Assembly: GCF_001675165.1 (NCBI RefSeq)
Contig: NZ_LROS01000011.1
Span: 248,001-312,000, forward strand
Direction: 5' to 3'
Source of the DNA: Clostridium ragsdalei P11
GTDB lineage: Bacteria > Bacillota > Clostridia > Clostridiales > Clostridiaceae
DNA length: 64,000 bases
Each line of letters opens with the position of its first letter. Position 1 is the stretch's first letter. A program made the translations under genes and the position numbers. This document shows positions 16,659 through 26,010 of this stretch, piece after piece. Under the pieces are notes generated by a model. It was not told where the DNA came from and did not search any database. It saw nothing but the letters and a program-made list of their open reading frames with translations.

Positions 16659-17432
16659 TTAACTAAATTTTTTTATAAGAAGTTTGCATCGACCGCTTCC
16701 CGTCCAACCCGTTTCTCCCACAATTTTAAACTTTCCACAACCTCTTACAGTTATTATACAATTATCTTCTATAGATTTATCTTTTCTCGTTTCTGGTAAA
16801 TAATCCAAAAGGACTTTACCTCTCTTAATCATTTCTTGAGATTTATTTCTTGATACATTGCATAGAGAACTAACTAAACAATCAATTCTCAAGGAAGAAA
16901 CATTTAAAACAGAAGTTTTAAAATTATATAGGGGAATTTCCGCAGAACTAATATCTAAAACATTTGCTTTGCAGCTGCTCTTTCCTACGCTATTTAAATT
17001 CATCTCTATGTAATCACTTATATCTTCACAAACAGCTAAATAACATTGCTTATCTTCCTTTAATATTAAATCTCCAAATTTCTCTCTTTTAAGTCCAAGA
17101 GCCATAAGAGCCCCTAGATAATCCTTGTGTTCTAACTTAACAAATTTAGACTTACATTTTATTTCCATTAATTTTATTGGATAATTCCTTATATCAAACT
17201 TTGAAAATGCTATGAGTTTTCTTTCTGCATCTTCAAATATGCCACAACTGCATATATTTAAGTCAATTTCCTCCTTTAGGTTTTCTAAAGTATTCCATAC
17301 ATTGGGAGTATAAAATGTTGAGGTATATACTGTATTATTAGTTTTTTTTGCTAAACTTATTTTATCATATATAGGTAAGATTTCACTTTCATCGCAAAAA
17401 TGAAATCTCTTTATAAAACTTTTTTTATCCAT
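16659..17432 (-). CDS. ylmH: YlmH-family S4-domain RNA-binding protein
   Basis: 257 residues. The C-terminal S4 domain (about 180-250; SSLRIDCLVSSLCNVSRNKSQEMIKRGKVLLD) is clear; the N-terminal part (KRFHFCDESEILPIYD) matches the YlmH/RqcP2 family. Recent work links YlmH to RqcH-type alanine tailing in ribosome rescue, which is notable as rqcH is encoded a few kb away, though not in the same operon. Sits between ylmG and divIVA in the standard order. Confidence 0.88.
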   Translation of the reverse strand: MDKKSFIKRFHFCDESEILPIYDKISLAKKTNNTVYTSTFYTPNVWNTLENLKEEIDLNICSCGIFEDAERKLIAFSKFDIRNYPIKLMEIKCKSKFVKLEHKDYLGALMALGLKREKFGDLILKEDKQCYLAVCEDISDYIEMNLNSVGKSSCKANVLDISSAEIPLYNFKTSVLNVSSLRIDCLVSSLCNVSRNKSQEMIKRGKVLLDYLPETRKDKSIEDNCIITVRGCGKFKIVGETGWTGSGRCKLLIKKFS

Positions 17433-17468
17433 AATTATCCCTTAATTTGCTATGCATTATTTCATATG

Positions 17469-17735
17469 CTAGAGTATCGAAAATACAATTCCTCTTAATA
17501 TATCTATTATAAAAAAGGCCACTATAGGTGAAAAATCTATCATTAACCCTGGCATAAGTTTTTCCTGAATTTTTCTTCCAGGCCACATAAGGGGTTCCGT
17601 AAATATATGTAAAAAATCCACAAATGCGTTACTTCTCCCCTGCATAACCCAAGATAGAATTACATCCAATATTATAGCACCTTCAAGAAATCTAAACAGT
17701 AATGATATTGCAACAGCTAAAGTACTACTTATCAT
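17469..17735 (-). CDS. ylmG: YggT-family membrane protein
   Basis: 88 residues from the ATG at 17735, preceded by GGAGG at five bases; the frame continues to 17747 but that TTG overlaps the site. Two hydrophobic segments flank the conserved amphipathic stretch SNAFVDFLHIFTEPLMWPGRKI, typical of YggT/YlmG (usually RxP-type loop ahead of helix two). The function is not well defined; the family is tied to division and membrane organisation by its constant place beside sepF. Confidence 0.85.
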   Translation of the reverse strand: MISSTLAVAISLLFRFLEGAIILDVILSWVMQGRSNAFVDFLHIFTEPLMWPGRKIQEKLMPGLMIDFSPIVAFFIIDILRGIVFSIL

Positions 17736-17767
17736 TTTTGCCTCCAATTATTTATCAGTAAATATAC

Positions 17768-18232
17768 TTACTTCCATCCAAATATTCCTTTTCCAGATAG
17801 TTCATTTTTCAAATCACTATTTACTTCTACACTAGATGGTGAAAGTATGTATATTCCTTTTTCTATTTCTTCCAAATTTCCTCCTAATGCATAACTTGCA
17901 CCGCCCATAAAATCCAGTAACCTTTGAGCTATTCTAATTTCAAGTCCTGTAGTATTTATAACTATTATTTTTCTATTTTTAAGTTCATCACATATATCAG
18001 CTGCTTCCTCATAAGTAGTTGGCTTAACTATCCTTACCTTAGCTGCTATTGTAGTATGTATGCTTACAACTTTATTTTGTCTTTTACTATTTACAATAGG
18101 GTCTACCTCTGCAAAATCATTTACGATTTTTTCATTTTCTCCTTTCTTTGTTTCTTCTTCCTCTATATCTTCCTCCAAGTCATCTTCCAATCCTAAAAAT
18201 CCCATCATTTTGTTTATCATTTTACCTGCCAT
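17768..18232 (-). CDS. sepF: SepF cell-division protein
   Basis: 154 residues. An N-terminal membrane-binding amphipathic start ([18 protein letters not shown]), an acidic linker ([16 protein letters not shown]) and the DUF552/SepF core from about 65 ([34 protein letters not shown], then [28 protein letters not shown]) are all present. SepF anchors FtsZ to the membrane and shapes FtsZ bundles; FtsZ itself is not encoded in this window. AGGAGG with good spacing supports the start. Confidence 0.93.
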   Translation of the reverse strand: MAGKMINKMMGFLGLEDDLEEDIEEEETKKGENEKIVNDFAEVDPIVNSKRQNKVVSIHTTIAAKVRIVKPTTYEEAADICDELKNRKIIVINTTGLEIRIAQRLLDFMGGASYALGGNLEEIEKGIYILSPSSVEVNSDLKNELSGKGIFGWK

Positions 18233-18244
18233 AAAAAATACCTC

Positions 18245-18913
18245 CTATTTATTATTGTAATTTCTCTTTCCAAATATACCTTCGCCAATTCTCACCAGTG
18301 TTGCTCCTTCTTTAATTGCTATTTTATAATCATGAGTCATTCCCATAGATAGTATATTCATACTTATATTATTAAACTTTCTTTTCTTCAAGCCATCAAA
18401 AATATCTTTTAGCTTTCGAAAATAGTTTTTACAACTTTCTTCATCCCCTTTAGGAATTACAGCCATAAGACCTTTTACTTTAACATTGGTACAATTCTCA
18501 CAGGCATTTAGTAAATCTTCCAATTCCTCTAGAGGTAAACCCGTCTTACTTTCTTCCAACCCTATATTTATTTGTATCAGTGTATTTGCAATTAATTTTT
18601 GATCTTTATAATGTTTTTCTAATTCATTAAGAAGTCTTATACTGTCCAAAGAATGGATAAGATAAACCTTACCAACTATATATTTTACCTTGTTTCTTTG
18701 AAGATGGCCTATTAAATGCCACCTTATATCCTGTGGAAGGTTTGGTATTTTATTTGTGAGCTCCTGTACCTTATTTTCTCCAAAATCTCTAATACCTGCA
18801 TCATAAGCTTCTTGTACATCTTCAATAGGCTTAGTTTTTGAAACTGCCACTAAGGTTACATTTTTATCCTTTAACTCTTCTTCTATCCTATTCAAATTTT
18901 GTTCAATTGACAA
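18245..18913 (-). CDS. ylmE: YggS-family pyridoxal phosphate homeostasis protein
   Basis: 222 residues, single-domain alanine-racemase-like barrel. The PLP lysine is in LVAVSKTKPIEDVQEAY, and HLIGHLQRNKVKYI and LSMGMTHDYKIAIKEGATLVRIGEGIFGKR are family blocks. It binds PLP and influences amino-acid pools and vitamin B6 balance rather than acting as a racemase. The start is TTG with GGAG nine bases upstream. The conserved order ylmE-sepF-ylmG-ylmH-divIVA begins here. Confidence 0.92.
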   Translation of the reverse strand: MSIEQNLNRIEEELKDKNVTLVAVSKTKPIEDVQEAYDAGIRDFGENKVQELTNKIPNLPQDIRWHLIGHLQRNKVKYIVGKVYLIHSLDSIRLLNELEKHYKDQKLIANTLIQINIGLEESKTGLPLEELEDLLNACENCTNVKVKGLMAVIPKGDEESCKNYFRKLKDIFDGLKKRKFNNISMNILSMGMTHDYKIAIKEGATLVRIGEGIFGKRNYNNK

Positions 18914-19034
18914 TATTACCGTCTCCTTTATTTAAGCACAAACATATACAATTATTAGTATTCTTCATAGACATCAAAATTCCTGCAAAAATTAATTATT
19001 TTTTTAATCATTTTCAACAAATTTATAAAATAAT

Positions 19035-19760
19035 CTACTGTATCTCTTTCATAAATTCTGTTTTATACTCTCCCTTATAGGCAGGTATTTTTATATTATC
19101 TGATTTTTGTACCTCTACCACAATCTTTCTAGTTATCATTATTTTTAAGTAGTTTTCATTTGACATCATGTAAGTATAGAGTACTTCCTTATTTCCTATA
19201 GCATTAATCAAAAAAGGAGAAGCTATTTTTACTCCATTTACTCTTAAAAATGGACCGCTGCAATAAATTTCGGAAACCCCTACTATTCTGTGACCATTTA
19301 TAGAAATTGCCTCGGATCCTGCATTTTTCAAATCATTGATAACCTGTATTATATCTGTATTATGTACAAGCTTCATCTGATACTGAAAACTATCAAGTCC
19401 ATCATTCATAGGTGCATCATTCAAATATATATTTATTCCCTGACCTTTTACAGCTACTTTTCCAAGTACAATATTGTTTTGATTTAATTCCTGATTTATT
19501 CCAGCTACAACTTGAGCCTCATTCTTCTCACTGCTTCTATATTTTTTTAGCTTGTTATAGGTATCATTATATTGTTTTAATAATCCCGATATCTCACTGT
19601 GAAGCTGATTTTTATAATTATATGCATCTTGATACTGTTTTGCATTTAAAAACACTCTCTTATTAGTCTTACCTTTTGTAAAACTTATATTGGTGGATAT
19701 TAATATACCTATTATTATAGAAGCTATAAAAACAAAAGTATTAGCTTCACTACTCTTCAT
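19035..19760 (-). CDS. DUF881-family protein
   Basis: 241 residues with one N-terminal membrane helix (about 7-24), a coiled coil (about 40-80) and the DUF881 domain, with VKGQGINIYLND and SEAISINGHRI typical of the family. It is a paralogue of the protein at 20130, and the pair flanks the sbp gene, an arrangement common next to divIB in Firmicutes (YlxW/YlxX type). Function unknown; topology suggests a large extracytoplasmic domain, and the position suggests a division or wall role. About 120 bases without a gene separate it from ylmE. Confidence 0.88.
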   Translation of the reverse strand: MKSSEANTFVFIASIIIGILISTNISFTKGKTNKRVFLNAKQYQDAYNYKNQLHSEISGLLKQYNDTYNKLKKYRSSEKNEAQVVAGINQELNQNNIVLGKVAVKGQGINIYLNDAPMNDGLDSFQYQMKLVHNTDIIQVINDLKNAGSEAISINGHRIVGVSEIYCSGPFLRVNGVKIASPFLINAIGNKEVLYTYMMSNENYLKIMITRKIVVEVQKSDNIKIPAYKGEYKTEFMKEIQ

Positions 19761-19770
19761 TTATTTCACC

Positions 19771-20112
19771 TCATTGATGTGATTTAGCTTTTTCAATTAA
19801 TACTCTTCTTATTATTGCAAAATTATTAAATATCCTTCCTCCAAAAACTATAACCACTGCCAAATATATAGGTACTCCAAGCTTATCCCCTAAATAAGCA
19901 AATGCTGCAGCAAGTACTGCATTTCCAAAAAATCCGGATATAAAAATATCTGTTTTAAAATTTTTAGACAAATTAGCTCTTATAGCTCCAAATACCGAGT
20001 CAAGACAAGCTAAGATAGCCACAGACATATAAGGTGAAAATTTATCTGGAATATTTACATTCCAAACCACACCTATAATTATTCCCAATATAAGTCCAAC
20101 AAATCCTATCAT
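19771..20112 (-). CDS. sbp: Small basic protein (Sbp, DUF1290)
   Basis: 113 residues with three or four hydrophobic stretches (IGFVGLILGIIIGVVWNV, YMSVAILACLDSVFGAIRA, FGNAVLAAAFAYLGD, IYLAVVIVFGGRIF) and a basic C terminus. The LACLDSVFGAIRA block is characteristic of this family. Known only as a conserved gene in the divIB-to-ftsZ interval of Firmicutes; function not established. It lies between two DUF881 genes with tight spacing on both sides. Confidence 0.88.
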   Translation of the reverse strand: MIGFVGLILGIIIGVVWNVNIPDKFSPYMSVAILACLDSVFGAIRANLSKNFKTDIFISGFFGNAVLAAAFAYLGDKLGVPIYLAVVIVFGGRIFNNFAIIRRVLIEKAKSHQ

Positions 20113-20129
20113 TTTTTATCACCTCTAAT

Positions 20130-20843
20130 TTATTCTTTCACAGGCTCTGCATACTCAAATTTATATGGTTTGTTATATTTCTTTATAGTTAAACTATCAG
20201 ATTTTTCAAACTTAACATCACATATCGCTTTTAAATCTGAAAATACTTCTGGAAAACTCATGGCACTATATAACAAACTTTTGTCTCCTATAGCTTGTAT
20301 AACTATTCTTTTTGATGGTGATATTTTTTCATCATTTATAAGTATATAATTTCCTGCTGTCCTTATACCCGTTCTTGAAACAACTCTTATGTCATTTATA
20401 GATATAGCTTCAGCACCTGCAAATCTCAATTCATTTACGAGATATACTAAATCTTTATCGGTTATGTGATTGTTAACACTATTTCCAAATAGATTGCTGT
20501 TAGGATTAAGATATATAACGACACCTTGTCCCTTTACATCTACCTCTCCTATAAGTATTCTAGAATTTTCTAATTCATCCAGAAGGTTTTTTGTAGAATC
20601 ACTCTTGCTTGCTGCAGCATCTTCATAGCCCTTTACTTTATTTTGAAGATCATTTACCTTCGTTTCTAGTGCAGCTTTTTCCTTTTTATACTGCTCTATT
20701 TCCACAGTAACATCAGAACTATTTTGATTATTTAAATTTAATGTATTATCCTGTTTCATAAGTACTCTAAATTGGTAGGTAAGCATGAATCCAAGTATAC
20801 AGCACACCAAAGCAACACTAATTTGTGAAGCAACTTTACGCAT
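20130..20843 (-). CDS. DUF881-family protein
   Basis: 237 residues: one membrane helix at about 8-26, a coiled coil at about 45-80 (QYKKEKAALETKVNDLQNKV), then the DUF881 domain with GEVDVKGQGVVIYLNP, AEAISINDIRVVSRT and NEFVK-like ending. It is similar in layout to the protein at 19035 and is probably an old duplicate. It follows divIB by 14 bases and precedes sbp by 17. Role unknown, likely extracytoplasmic and related to division. Confidence 0.88.
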   Translation of the reverse strand: MRKVASQISVALVCCILGFMLTYQFRVLMKQDNTLNLNNQNSSDVTVEIEQYKKEKAALETKVNDLQNKVKGYEDAAASKSDSTKNLLDELENSRILIGEVDVKGQGVVIYLNPNSNLFGNSVNNHITDKDLVYLVNELRFAGAEAISINDIRVVSRTGIRTAGNYILINDEKISPSKRIVIQAIGDKSLLYSAMSFPEVFSDLKAICDVKFEKSDSLTIKKYNKPYKFEYAEPVKE

Positions 20844-20857
20844 TTTATTTTATCCTC

Positions 20858-21628
20858 CTAATTTTCAATGTGAAATACAGGATTTCCATCAAATCTTACG
20901 TCTATGTATCCCCTGGCACTGCCCAATTTTTCATTTAACATTATATTTAAAGCCCTGTTTACCTTTTTACCTAAATTATCTCCTTGTCCCAATTCCACAC
21001 ACATATCTTTAAAGTAAACTTTAATATCCACAGAATTACTTACATCCATATAAGTAATTTCAAAAGGTAATTTATTATTTTGAATTATACTTCCTAGGGT
21101 AGTTACAGCCTTAATTTTATTATCATCTTTATTTAAAATACATTCTCCCACTTTAACTTTACTACAATCAATTCCATTTAACTTAACTAACTTCATATTA
21201 TTTATGTTGTCTCTCCTTTGAAGTAAAACTCCATTTTTATCTACAATGAAATATTTTTTGCTGCTTTCTATATAAAAGGTTGCCTCTCTTTCTTTTACAT
21301 TAATATTAATGGTTCCAGGAAGCTTTCTGCCTATATCAACATCTTCTATATATGGATTCTTTAATATATTTTCTGATGCATCTTTTAGATTAATATAAAA
21401 GATATTATTTCCACCATATACTTTTGAATCCTCAATAATGCTATTACTTGAAATACTTTTATTTCCATACACTTTAATATACTTTATATTAAAATAGGGC
21501 AATTTCAAGCAGAGTGTAAAAAATAATGCTATTAAAAATACCATAAGCATAAGAACTCGTTTTACTTTTACTTTTTTTCGTCTTTTCAAAATCAATTCAT
21601 TATCTGTTTTCGTAATAATATGACTCAT
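20858..21628 (-). CDS. divIB: DivIB/FtsQ cell-division protein
   Basis: 256 residues: cytoplasmic basic start (KRRKKVKVKR), membrane helix at about 24-43, a POTRA domain (about 48-118, YFNIKYIKVYGNKSISSNSIIEDS) and the FtsQ/DivIB beta domain to the end (ARGYIDVRFDGNPVFHIEN). It forms the FtsQLB-type complex with FtsL (29486) and a DivIC-like partner not seen here, to activate septal wall synthesis. AAAGGATAGG supports the start. The palindromic element at 21777 separates it from ftsW. Confidence 0.9.
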   Translation of the reverse strand: MSHIITKTDNELILKRRKKVKVKRVLMLMVFLIALFFTLCLKLPYFNIKYIKVYGNKSISSNSIIEDSKVYGGNNIFYINLKDASENILKNPYIEDVDIGRKLPGTININVKEREATFYIESSKKYFIVDKNGVLLQRRDNINNMKLVKLNGIDCSKVKVGECILNKDDNKIKAVTTLGSIIQNNKLPFEITYMDVSNSVDIKVYFKDMCVELGQGDNLGKKVNRALNIMLNEKLGSARGYIDVRFDGNPVFHIEN

Positions 21629-21776
21629 TTCCTATCCTTTCACTTATAATATAAAATAACATAAGATATATATATATTAACACTTAATAACAGTAATTTC
21701 ATTAAAATAACCCTTAAATTTATATTAAATATTTATATACTTTACTTCATTAAAATTTGCTTACTCAACTTTTTTA

Positions 21777-22010
21777 GTTAATAATTAAGAGTGAAGAATT
21801 AATAGTTAATGTGGTTTTTTTTTCGTTACACTACAAAAAATCTTTAATTAAATTTTTGAAGGCTCGTTTTGCTAAAGCAAAACATTACTAAGTGCTAACT
21901 TATATAAATTCAAAGATTTTTTGCGACAGCTAAAAATCATCCTTCACTATTAATTCTTCATTATTAATTTTTAATTTTCAAAAGCTTTGCTTCGCATTAT
22001 TTTTACATTA
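21777..22010. repeat. Palindromic intergenic element, family I, copy 2, inside the dcw cluster
   Basis: Near-identical to the element at 7459-7680 but in reverse orientation. Shared blocks include TAGTGTAACGAAAAAAAA, GTGAAGGATGATTTTTAGCT and GAAGCAAAGCTTT (minus strand). The central hairpin here is GTTTTGCTTTAGCAAAAC on the minus strand (21883-21866), against GTTTCGCTTTAGCGAAAC in copy 1: both sides of the stem changed together. It occupies the space between ftsW and divIB, otherwise a single transcript. The rest of the 450-base gap is AT-rich with no gene. Confidence 0.75.
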
Positions 22011-22076
22011 AGTGATTATCTTTCTAAGTCCCTAAAAGTCCACAATAGCATTACAAAAAAATTTGCAATGCTATTC

Positions 22077-23195
22077 TTAACCACTTTCTGTTTGCCTTGA
22101 TATATTCAAAAGTATTCCAACTGCTATCATATTGATTGTGAGAGCCGAACCTCCATAACTTATAAAAGGTAATGGTACTCCTGTTACAGGCATGGCACCA
22201 GTTACAACTGCAATATTTATTATCGCCTGAACTGCAATAACCGAAGTTATTCCAGTTGCTAAAATGGTTCCATAAGTATCCTTCGCCCTTATAGCAATAA
22301 TAATTCCTCTCCACACAAAAACTATAAATAATATAACAATTACAGTACATCCTATAAGTCCTAATTCTTCTCCTATAATAGAAAATATAAAATCATTGTG
22401 AGGTTCTGGTATGTAATAACACTTTTGCCTTGACCTACCAAGTCCCATTCCCCATATTCCTCCTGATCCCATTGCTAAAAGAGATTGAATCAATTGATAT
22501 CCCTTTCCTTTAGGATCAGACCAAGGATTTAGAAAGCTTGTAAATCTAGCCATTCTATAAGGTTCAAATATTATACCTGCTATTCCCCCAAGGACTACAA
22601 GCCCAACTACGCCAAGTACATGGGTTATTTTAGCTCCCGATACATATAAAATTATGAGTGTAACTATCATTATTACAGCTGCTATACTTAAATTCTTTTC
22701 TGCAAATACAAGTCCTGCATAAAATGCAGAAACTAAAAGATATGGAAGCACACCATACAGCATGGTTTCTATCTTCCTTCCACCTTTAAGCTCTATACTT
22801 TTTGCCATATATAAAACCACAATATATTTTGCTATTTCAGAAGGTTGAAATCCAACAGAACCTACTGTTATCCATCTTTGTGCACCTTTTCTAGATTCAA
22901 AGGCAAAAACTGCAAGTAAAAATATTACAGATACTATCATAAGCAATTTAGTATATTTCTTTATTCTCTTATAATCAAATTTTACTGTAAAAAACATAAG
23001 GAATGTTCCAATTATTGCCCATAACCCTTGCCTTTTTAAATAAAACATGCTATCTCTTGTACTTTTATCAAAAAATGCTTTGTAAGAACTGGCACTATAG
23101 ACCATAACAACTCCAATAGCTACCAATAACATTATAGTTGAGAAGAGCAAAAAGTCTATAGAGCCCATTTTAGTATTTGGTTTACTAATTCTCAT
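22077..23195 (-). CDS. ftsW: SEDS-family peptidoglycan glycosyltransferase (FtsW/SpoVE)
   Basis: 372 residues, ten membrane helices expected. VGSVGFQPSEIAKYIVVLYMA carries the conserved loop with the functional Glu/Asp region, and FIFSIIGEELGLIG plus GVPLPFISYGGSALTINMIAVGILLNI are SEDS signatures. It polymerises lipid II together with a class B PBP such as the product of 27692. In clostridia the copy in the dcw cluster may be SpoVE, serving spore cortex, or FtsW; sequence alone does not decide. AGGAGG precedes the ATG. Confidence 0.9.
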   Translation of the reverse strand: MRISKPNTKMGSIDFLLFSTIMLLVAIGVVMVYSASSYKAFFDKSTRDSMFYLKRQGLWAIIGTFLMFFTVKFDYKRIKKYTKLLMIVSVIFLLAVFAFESRKGAQRWITVGSVGFQPSEIAKYIVVLYMAKSIELKGGRKIETMLYGVLPYLLVSAFYAGLVFAEKNLSIAAVIMIVTLIILYVSGAKITHVLGVVGLVVLGGIAGIIFEPYRMARFTSFLNPWSDPKGKGYQLIQSLLAMGSGGIWGMGLGRSRQKCYYIPEPHNDFIFSIIGEELGLIGCTVIVILFIVFVWRGIIIAIRAKDTYGTILATGITSVIAVQAIINIAVVTGAMPVTGVPLPFISYGGSALTINMIAVGILLNISRQTESG

Positions 23196-23281
23196 AAAAA
23201 TCCTCCTAGATTATTACTATATGAGGCTGACAAAAGCATTTAAAAATTACTATATTTAAAGATAACCTTCTTCTTTTCATT

Positions 23282-24262
23282 TTACAAAGATAGAAATCCT
23301 AACAGACACAATATTACTGTAATTATACAAAATATAGAAACTACTTTAGTCTCATGCCAACCTGAAAGTTCAAAGTGGTGATGGATTGGGGCCATTTTAA
23401 ATATCCTCTTTCCTGTAAGTTTAAAGGAAGCCACTTGGAGCATTACAGACGCTGCCTCTATTACGTATATTCCTCCAATTATTATAACCAATAGTGGAAG
23501 TTTTAGTATCATAGCTACTGCACCTACTGCACCTCCCAGTGCCAGAGATCCTGTATCTCCCATAAATATTTGAGCTGGAAAAGCATTGTATTTCAAAAAT
23601 CCTAAAAGTGCTCCAGCAAGAACTGCACAGAAAATAGCTAAAGTAACGTGTCCCATAGCAAAGCTTACTAGAGCTAAAAAAGTCATTATCAAAAGTGTAA
23701 CTGACGTTGCCAATCCATCAAGTCCATCTGTTAAATTCACTGCATTTGTAGTTGCTGCAAAATATATTATTATAAACGGAATATAAAATACTCCTAAATT
23801 CCAACTTCTATGTGCAAAAGGAACTATTATAGATGTCCCTATATATGGATTATTGGCAGAATAGTAGGCAAATATTCCAGATACAATTAATAATAATATC
23901 ATTTTTTGATAAGCTCTTAGTCCCAAATTTTGCTTTCTCAATATCTTTAACATATCATCAATAGCACCTATTACTCCAAAAGCCACAAAAGCATAAAGGG
24001 CTATCATAGCCTCATCCGATGGTTTTTTTACTATAATTGCCATAGTTATAAAAGTTGCTAGTATAAACAATACTCCTCCCATAGTTGGAGTACCTGCTTT
24101 TTTCAAATGACTCTTTGGGCCATCTTCTCTTATATTCTGGCCAAATTTAAATTTATGAAGAAGAGGGATCAAAATAGGTCCTTCTAAAATAGCTATAAAA
24201 AATGCAATTAGTACAGAATAAATTAATCTATACATATAATATTGCCCTAAGCTAAAGGGCAT
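23282..24262 (-). CDS. mraY: Phospho-N-acetylmuramoyl-pentapeptide transferase
   Basis: 326 residues, polytopic. [45 protein letters not shown] (Asp-Asp magnesium site), [25 protein letters not shown] and MAPIHHHFE are the MraY signature blocks. It makes lipid I from UDP-MurNAc-pentapeptide and undecaprenyl phosphate. An AGGAGG site is only three bases from the first ATG; an ATG at 24235 ([13 protein letters not shown]) starts where relatives usually start, so the true protein may be nine residues shorter. It follows murF by seven bases. Confidence 0.94.
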   Translation of the reverse strand: MPFSLGQYYMYRLIYSVLIAFFIAILEGPILIPLLHKFKFGQNIREDGPKSHLKKAGTPTMGGVLFILATFITMAIIVKKPSDEAMIALYAFVAFGVIGAIDDMLKILRKQNLGLRAYQKMILLLIVSGIFAYYSANNPYIGTSIIVPFAHRSWNLGVFYIPFIIIYFAATTNAVNLTDGLDGLATSVTLLIMTFLALVSFAMGHVTLAIFCAVLAGALLGFLKYNAFPAQIFMGDTGSLALGGAVGAVAMILKLPLLVIIIGGIYVIEAASVMLQVASFKLTGKRIFKMAPIHHHFELSGWHETKVVSIFCIITVILCLLGFLSL

Positions 24263-24269
24263 TCACCTC

Positions 24270-25664
24270 CTAATTATTGCTGCTTCTCTTTAGTTCTTGT
24301 GCTATAGTTTCAAATTTCATTACTCTAGAAGCTTTTACAAGTACTGTGTCTCCCTTTTCAATGTACTTTTTTAAAACAAACTCCAAAGCTTCTGCATAGG
24401 TATCAAAACTAATACATTTTCCTTTTTTACTTGTTAACTGGAATCCCCTTTTAAAATCTTCTACATATTCCCCAAGGGCTATCAAGATATCTATGCCATT
24501 TTCTCCTGCATACTTTCCTACTTCCTCGTGCATCTTGCAGGATTCATCTCCCAATTCCCCCATAGTACCTAATACAGCTACTCTCCTTTTTGATTTAAAA
24601 TTTTTCAAAACATCAATAGCTGCTTTCATTGACTCAGGATTAGCATTATAACTATCATTAATTACATTGAATTTTTTTCCTTTACATATCTCCATTCTCA
24701 TTGCAGTAGTCTCTATATTTTTTAAACCCTCTCTTATTTCTCCATAAGTCATATTTAAAATTCTCCCACAAGCAACTGCAAGTAGAGAATTCAATACATT
24801 GTACTTTCCAGGTACATTTACCTTAAACCTCTCTTCCATCTTAACATTGTTTTCACATATGTTAAAACTTATAAAATCTTCTTTTACCTCTATATCATAA
24901 GCTGATATATCTGAATTTTCTTCTAGTCCAACTCTTTTTATGTTAAATCTATCTTCTTTTAAATTGCCTAACATATCATTGTCTGAATTTATTACTAAAG
25001 TATTATCCTTTGAAAAAAAATCTGTTATTTCAAGTTTTGCTGCAAGTATGTTTTCTCTTGTTCCTAAATTTCCTATATGTGCCCTAAGTACATTGGTTAT
25101 TACTGCAATATCTGGTCTGGCAGATTTTGACATGCTATGTATTTCTTGCCTATTATTCATTCCCATCTCAAGCACTGCCACATCATAACTATTATCCAAT
25201 CTAAATATCATATGTGGAAGTCCTATTTGATTGTTAAGATTGCCTTCTGTTTTAAACACTTTGAACTTAGCACTTAATACAGATGCTATTAAATCCTTTG
25301 TTGTTGTTTTACCTGCAGAACCTGTAATTCCTATTACTTTTACATTAAGTTTACTTTTATAGAATTCTGCTAAATCAAGCAACGCCTGATTTCCATCCTT
25401 AACTTGAATTACACTAGTACACTCATTTATTTCACTTTTTTTAAAATATACTTCATCCACAATACATATAGAAGCACCTTTATCACTTGCAGCTGCAGCA
25501 TATTTATTTCCGTTAAATCTTTCTCCTCTAAGGGCAATAAATATATCTTTTTCTTCAATTTTTCTAGTATCTGTACTTACATTTCTATATCCACTATATT
25601 TCCCAGAAATTATCACTTGTCCAGATACAGCATTTACTATTTCATCAAAACTCATGTATTCCAA
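24270..25664 (-). CDS. murF: UDP-MurNAc-tripeptide--D-alanyl-D-alanine ligase
   Basis: 464 residues from the TTG at 25664, which has AGGGGAG at a good distance; the frame is open to 25691 but without a site. The ATP loop VIGITGSAGKTTTKDL (about 115-130), the NNQIGLPHMIF block and VINDSYNANPESMKAAID (Mur ligase C-terminal) identify MurF. It adds D-Ala-D-Ala to finish the cytoplasmic muropeptide. It lies between murE and mraY, and its upstream gap holds two palindromic elements. Confidence 0.92.
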   Translation of the reverse strand: MEYMSFDEIVNAVSGQVIISGKYSGYRNVSTDTRKIEEKDIFIALRGERFNGNKYAAAASDKGASICIVDEVYFKKSEINECTSVIQVKDGNQALLDLAEFYKSKLNVKVIGITGSAGKTTTKDLIASVLSAKFKVFKTEGNLNNQIGLPHMIFRLDNSYDVAVLEMGMNNRQEIHSMSKSARPDIAVITNVLRAHIGNLGTRENILAAKLEITDFFSKDNTLVINSDNDMLGNLKEDRFNIKRVGLEENSDISAYDIEVKEDFISFNICENNVKMEERFKVNVPGKYNVLNSLLAVACGRILNMTYGEIREGLKNIETTAMRMEICKGKKFNVINDSYNANPESMKAAIDVLKNFKSKRRVAVLGTMGELGDESCKMHEEVGKYAGENGIDILIALGEYVEDFKRGFQLTSKKGKCISFDTYAEALEFVLKKYIEKGDTVLVKASRVMKFETIAQELKRSSNN

Positions 25665-25697
25665 ATTTTTATTCTCCCCTCTTTTAGGCAATTATCT

Positions 25698-25855
25698 TAA
25701 AGTTAAAAGTTCAAATATCAGAGTTCAAATAAATGATAACTTTTTAAAGTCTTAGAATATTTTAGCCTAATATTTTCTTATACTAGAAAGTACTCCATCA
25801 TTACCTGATATTTGTTCTTTGCTATCTGTTATTTATTTTTTCAAACTCTATAGGC
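25698..25855. repeat. Palindromic AT-rich element, AGTTCAAAT-tailed family
   Basis: Left end AAAAGTTCAAATATCAGAG and, read from the right, AACAGATAGCAAAGAACAAA are related to the ends of the element at 222-405. The middle folds back on itself (AGAATATTTTAGCC / GGCTAAAATATTCT, with AATATTTTCTTATACTAGAAAG also self-pairing). Lies in the murF-murE gap, immediately followed by an AACTTATAC-family element. No gene content. Confidence 0.5.
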
Positions 25856-25997
25856 TTTCTAATCGAAATTTGAACTTATACATAACATGTAATGACAAAA
25901 TTGAAGGCAATTTTAAAAACTTATTAAAGTTTTTAATGTGCTGCAATTTGTCATTATATGCTCTAGTATAAGTTAACTTTCAAACTAAAAACTCTAT
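25856..25997. repeat. Palindromic element, AACTTATAC family, copy A
   Basis: The left arm reads GAAATTTGAACTTATAC then TGTAATGACAAAATTG. The right arm on the minus strand reads GAAAGTTAACTTATAC then ATAATGACAAATTGCAG. The middle AAAACTTATTAAAGTTTT is itself a hairpin. Arms are 65-70 bases and imperfect. Related copies occur at 42876, 45211 and 45521, always in gaps between genes. Confidence 0.7.
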
Positions 25998-26010
25998 AAT
26001 TGTAAATTGA

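Noticed and set aside
22051-22350. Minus-strand frame overlapping the 3' end of ftsW in another phase
   Set aside because: Cys/Tyr/Asn-rich out-of-frame reading of a membrane protein gene; no independent support.
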